From contig CACDKW010000003.1 of NCBI GenBank assembly GCA_902553465.1, forward strand, positions 1-44,562: a stretch of 44,562 bases of DNA, read 5' to 3'. Numbering within the stretch: position 1 is the stretch's first letter; each line of letters opens with the position of its first letter. This DNA comes from an uncultured Pelagibacteraceae bacterium. Its GTDB lineage: Bacteria; Pseudomonadota; Alphaproteobacteria; Pelagibacterales; Pelagibacteraceae. Shown here piece after piece: positions 42,365-44,562 of the stretch. The notes under the pieces are model-generated. The model was not told the DNA's origin. It ran no database searches and saw only the letters and a list, made by a program, of their open reading frames with translations. The position numbers and the translations under genes are program-made.

Positions 42365-42948
42365 CATCAGTATCTGCTTTAAATCATGTTTATAAAATAG
42401 GTCTTTTTGGAAATCATGAAAATAAAAATGAAGAAAATTTACTAAAAGTTTTAGAAATTAAAAATTTACTTATTGTGCAAATAGTTCAGTATAAAAATTC
42501 TACTATTTCATTTGAAAATATTGATATTGATAACCTAAAATTAAAAAATGAACCAATGAGTGTAGTTAGTAACTCTAATACAAGAATATTATGGAATGGT
42601 CCAAAAAATTGGCTTTTAATCTCTACAAAAAAAGATTTACTTAAAGATATTTCAAAAGTTTTCAAAGAAACAGATTTTGCTGTAACAGACTTGTCTCATT
42701 CACGAGCTATAATTGAAATCGAAGGACCAGACGCAATAGAAGTTTTAAAAAAAGGTTGTCCATTTAATTTTAATATTTTAGAAAAAAATAAATCAATAAA
42801 TTCAACATACAATGGTATTGCGTTTACAGTTGATATGCTTGACGACAATCCTAATAAAATCAGACTGTTTGCGCTAAGAAGTTTTGGAGAGTCCTTTTAC
42901 CATTCCATTACAGACGCATCTCTAGAATTTGGTTATCGAGCCCTTTAA
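42361..42948 (+). CDS. soxG: Sarcosine oxidase gamma subunit SoxG
   Basis: A 195-residue gamma subunit. The sequence is divergent overall, as usual for SoxG, but WNGPKNWLLIST, VTDLSHSRAIIEIEGPDAIEVLKKGCPFN and ALRSFGESFYHSI match the family. ATGA overlap with the soxA stop completes the operon. No terminator hairpin was seen after it. Confidence 0.9.
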   Translation: MTSVSALNHVYKIGLFGNHENKNEENLLKVLEIKNLLIVQIVQYKNSTISFENIDIDNLKLKNEPMSVVSNSNTRILWNGPKNWLLISTKKDLLKDISKVFKETDFAVTDLSHSRAIIEIEGPDAIEVLKKGCPFNFNILEKNKSINSTYNGIAFTVDMLDDNPNKIRLFALRSFGESFYHSITDASLEFGYRAL

Positions 42949-43055
42949 TTACTTAATAAATTTAATAAACAACCTAATTTGGATAGTGTTATTATTTACT
43001 CTCTTGAGTTGAATAAAAAATACCTTTAAATAGGGTGTAGGGATAAAAAAAATTT

Positions 43056-43373
43056 ATGGGGATAAATAAAATACTTATTTATATTATTACAGGTTTAATA
43101 TTGTCAGGGTGCGTACAATCAACAGCAATGATTGGACCAGCATTAACGCTTGTTTCAACTGGGAATGTTTCACAGGCTGGAGTATCGTTTATTACCAATA
43201 AAGCTGTAAAAGAAGAAACTGGAATGGACACAGTTACTTATGTCTCTAAAAAAATTGAAAAAAAACAAGCTGAAACTAAAATTAGACGTGATTTTAAAAA
43301 ATTGATTGAAACCAATTTTGAAAAAACTAGAGAAAAATTAATTTCGCAAGATCAATCAAATATATTTAATTAA
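43056..43373 (+). CDS. Small predicted lipoprotein
   Basis: A 105-residue protein with a lipoprotein signal: a hydrophobic segment ending in LSGC (lipobox, C19). A short Gly/Ser-rich part (MIGPALTLVSTGNVSQAG) and a charged helical C-terminus (KKIEKKQAETKIRRDFKKLIETNFEK) follow. Family not recognised. It stands alone between sox and the convergent GNAT. A possible weak promoter, TTGAGT at 43004 and TAAATA at 43027 with a 17-base spacer, lies upstream. Confidence 0.75.
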   Translation: MGINKILIYIITGLILSGCVQSTAMIGPALTLVSTGNVSQAGVSFITNKAVKEETGMDTVTYVSKKIEKKQAETKIRRDFKKLIETNFEKTREKLISQDQSNIFN

Positions 43374-43394
43374 TTTAGTTTGTTCTGATTTGAA

Positions 43395-43850
43395 TTATAA
43401 ATTCAGTGTATAGTAGCAAGAATTTGGATCTTCTTTATAATGGGCAAATGGTGAAGATTTTTTAAATCCAAATTTAGAAAATAACTTTCTGGCCGGTAAA
43501 AAAAAATCTCCTGATCCTGTTTCAATACTTAATTTTGAAATTTTTAATTTTTTAGCCTCCTCAATTAGATGATTTATTATTCTTTCACCAATACCTTTAT
43601 TTCTAAACTCATCCGCAACTCTAATAGATTTAAATTCTCCGTGGTCTTTATCTAAGAATTTTAATGCTCCACAACCAATAAGCTTATTATTTTCCCACAA
43701 ACTCCAAAATTTTATACTTGGATCTTTTAAACCGCTAGTATCAAGCACGTGTGTACTACCTGCTGGTGATACTGATCTAAGTTCAACAAAATGTTTTTTT
43801 AACAATTCATTTACTTCTGGGTTATCAAAATTTCCTTCAATAGATTTCAT
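43395..43850 (-). CDS. GNAT family N-acetyltransferase
   Basis: A 151-residue GNAT with a clear coenzyme A loop, IRVADEFRNKGIGERIINHLIEEAK, where R-N-K-G-I-G matches R/Q-x-x-G-x-G. The later LSIETGSGDFFLPARKLFSKFGFKKS is the usual motif B. Substrate unknown. It overlaps the upstream metallo-hydrolase by 4 bases, so the pair is co-translated. Confidence 0.9.
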   Translation of the reverse strand: MKSIEGNFDNPEVNELLKKHFVELRSVSPAGSTHVLDTSGLKDPSIKFWSLWENNKLIGCGALKFLDKDHGEFKSIRVADEFRNKGIGERIINHLIEEAKKLKISKLSIETGSGDFFLPARKLFSKFGFKKSSPFAHYKEDPNSCYYTLNL

Positions 43851-44562
43851 TTTAATATATTTTTAAGCGTTTCCACCTGTCCAATTTTAAAAATAATAGC
43901 ATCATCGCTATGGTATCCATATCGATTTGAAGAATTTTTAAAACGCTGCGGTGGTTCAAATATTGGCTCAAGAGATAAGACTACGGTCCCCCAATGCATA
44001 CCTAAAACTTTTTTACTTTTTAAATCTTGACCAATATTCAATGCTTCCTCGGGATTTGTATGATAAAGTGATTTATCTTTTAAAGGTGACATTGGATAAA
44101 AATTGTAAGCACCTATATTTATAAAAGTTAAATCAATAGGTCCGTACTTATTTCCAAGTTCTTTATAAATGTTTCCATAACCTGTATCACAAGCAAAAAA
44201 TATTTTTTTATTCTTATATTCAATTAGAAAATTTCCCCATAGTGTTTTATTTGTATCCCACAAACTTCTTTTCGACCAATGAACTGCTGGTAAAAATGTG
44301 ATTTTTAAATCATTAACTTTTATTTGATCATACCAATCCATTTCACTGACATCTCTAAATCCATTTTTAGTAAAATACTTTCCAAGTTTTAGTGGAGCTA
44401 AAACTTTTGATTTTTTATAAGGAAATCTTTGTATTGTTCTAGTACTTAAATGATCATAATGATTATGAGTTAATAAAAATAAATTTACTTCTGGTAATTC
44501 CTTAAGATCAATTGCAGGATCTACATATCTTTTTGGACCAAATATCAAAGGTCCCATATTTT
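43847..44562 (-). CDS. Metallo-beta-lactamase-fold hydrolase, NAPE-PLD/UlaG-like (N-terminus cut by window edge)
   Basis: At least 236 residues of an MBL-fold hydrolase. FGPKRYVDPAIDLKELPEVNLFLLTHNHYDHLS carries the H-x-H-x-D-H metal motif. VHWSKRSLWDTNKTLWGNFLIE and FFACDTGYG follow, as in NAPE-phospholipase D-like proteins. In that family 70-100 residues precede the FGPKR block, so although an ATG occurs at 44557, the real start is probably beyond the right edge. Substrate unknown. Confidence 0.85.
   Translation of the reverse strand, partial: NMGPLIFGPKRYVDPAIDLKELPEVNLFLLTHNHYDHLSTRTIQRFPYKKSKVLAPLKLGKYFTKNGFRDVSEMDWYDQIKVNDLKITFLPAVHWSKRSLWDTNKTLWGNFLIEYKNKKIFFACDTGYGNIYKELGNKYGPIDLTFINIGAYNFYPMSPLKDKSLYHTNPEEALNIGQDLKSKKVLGMHWGTVVLSLEPIFEPPQRFKNSSNRYGYHSDDAIIFKIGQVETLKNILK

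Noticed and set aside
1-44562. CRISPR arrays, tRNA or rRNA genes, insertion sequences, prophage
   Set aside because: No regularly spaced repeats, cloverleaf-like sequences, transposase or integrase motifs were seen on either strand.

Overview
The window is very AT-rich and tightly packed. Genes abut or overlap by 1-8 bases, several convergent pairs touch tail to tail, and there are no rRNA, tRNA, IS or phage genes. Together with the gene set (trimethylamine monooxygenase, heterotetrameric sarcosine oxidase, formate-THF ligase, family 5 ABC uptake system, GYD and YjbQ proteins), this suggests a streamlined marine alphaproteobacterium, most like Pelagibacterales (SAR11). That placement is inference from gene content and base composition; no phylogeny was run.

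Layout. (1) 1-5.0 kb holds the end of a CO/xanthine-dehydrogenase-type molybdenum hydroxylase (large subunit cut by the window edge, then the FAD subunit). It is followed by its maturation genes (XdhC family as two genes, MocA-like cytidylyltransferase) and a YjbQ protein, and convergently by moaC-moaD-moaE. (2) 5.1-10.1 kb is an arsenite oxidase island: a predicted winged-helix regulator, aioB (Tat-exported Rieske subunit), aioA (molybdopterin/3Fe-4S subunit with the expected residues), a periplasmic cytochrome c and moaA. So two different molybdoenzymes sit beside most of an early Moco pathway. (3) 10.2-18.8 kb holds a PhyH-type oxygenase, a GYD protein, an aldehyde dehydrogenase/HpaI aldolase/FAH hydrolase/CcdA operon, a DMT transporter with a gamma-butyrobetaine-hydroxylase-like oxygenase, a HisN-like phosphatase and a glutamine amidotransferase. 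(4) 18.9-25.8 kb is a peptide/opine-type ABC importer (binding protein, two permeases, fused double ATPase) coupled to a secreted serine hydrolase, then an AhpD-like protein. (5) 26.5-30.4 kb is a ten-gene minus-strand operon of small enzymes and small membrane proteins, including two SMR proteins that both lack the usual membrane glutamate, ending in a 3-hydroxyisobutyrate-dehydrogenase-like gene. (6) 30.5-32.6 kb has a persulfide dioxygenase divergent from a 1-Cys peroxiredoxin and a methyltransferase. (7) 32.6-42.9 kb is methylamine/C1 metabolism: tmm, Fe-type alcohol dehydrogenase, amidotransferase, fhs and soxBDAG. (8) The right edge has a small lipoprotein, a GNAT and a truncated metallo-beta-lactamase-fold hydrolase.

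The strongest candidates for something undescribed are: the arsenite oxidase island with a cysteine-bearing winged-helix protein in place of the usual AioXSR sensor genes, plus a repeated palindromic site before aioB; and the ten-gene small-protein operon with its Glu-less SMR pair and an inverted repeat before its first gene. No intergenic stretch exceeds 300 bases.
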